In this document: positions 63,997 through 64,000 of the stretch, one piece after another
Numbering within the stretch: the first letter of the stretch is position 1
Layout: the number at the start of each line of letters is the position of its first letter
Source of the DNA: Gautieria morchelliformis
Taxonomy: Eukaryota; Basidiomycota; Agaricomycetes; Gomphales; Gomphaceae
Length of the DNA stretch: 64,000 bases
Assembly (NCBI GenBank): GCA_015179125.1
Contig: WHVA01000431.1
Location: 1 to 64,000, forward strand
Reading direction: 5' to 3'
The notes under the pieces: model-generated
What the model was told of the DNA's origin: nothing
The model's input: the letters and a program-made list of their open reading frames with translations, nothing else
Databases searched by the model: none
Made by a program: the position numbers and the translations under genes

Positions 63997-64000
63997 GTCT

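Overview
The window looks like a repeat-dense, gene-poor stretch of a filamentous basidiomycete (Agaricomycete-type) chromosome. Introns of about 50-120 bp with GT...AG ends (one with a TACTAAC branch site) interrupt the few host-like genes. Recognisable families are typical of mushroom-forming fungi: an F-box-like protein, 44-residue TPR repeats of the CHAT/TPR type, a TUP1-like WD40 fragment, a bHLH gene, a fungal C2H2-like zinc-finger gene, a Tnp2/CACTA-type transposase and a Helitron RepHel. No rRNA, tRNA, CRISPR or bacterial-type operon was seen. All calls are from reading; no searches were run.

Layout. 1-3.4 kb: eroded host-gene and Copia scraps, plus an inverted copy of a gene end whose better copy lies at 15.7-16.3 kb. 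3.4-5.6 kb: 3' half of a chromodomain Ty3/Gypsy element. 5.6-9.9 kb: a decayed Copia element on the minus strand with its 5' LTR. 9.6-13.0 kb and 26.4-31.9 kb: the two arms of a large inverted duplication, each carrying the Copia 5' end, a shared repeat block and a bHLH pseudogene. The 13.3-kb spacer holds a Tnp2-like transposase end, the 3' end of an unidentified host gene, a Copia scrap with a solo LTR inside it, a Helitron RepHel remnant, an OB-fold-like gene, a TPR fragment, a Gypsy RT scrap and a TUP1-like fragment. 31.9-34.1 kb: a third copy of the repeat block with a nested solo LTR. 34.2-43.6 kb is the most gene-like region: a cysteine-rich spliced gene, an F-box pseudogene, a zinc-finger gene, and an inverted duplication of that gene's promoter with a divergent unknown gene. 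44.0-58.4 kb: nested retroelements, including a nearly complete 6.0-kb Copia element (LTRs 730/732 bp, 5-bp target duplication ATGTA) inserted in a decayed gag-like ORF. 58.4-64 kb: a minus-strand chromodomain Gypsy element with an additional 3' ORF; its 5' end lies outside the window.

Nothing here is a cooperating gene cluster. The sequence records successive insertions, recombination to solo LTRs, inverted duplication and decay by nonsense mutations that are mostly TGA. The most distinctive observations are: (1) the young Copia element has a primer-binding site matching the 5' half of a tRNA-Lys(CUU), while the older Copia matches half initiator tRNA-Met with the gag start codon inside the site; (2) a gag-like ORF whose frame is re-established when three insertions are subtracted at their exact target duplications; (3) two independent inverted duplications carrying transcription-factor genes or their promoters; (4) an additional ORF between the chromodomain and the 3' LTR of the last Gypsy element.
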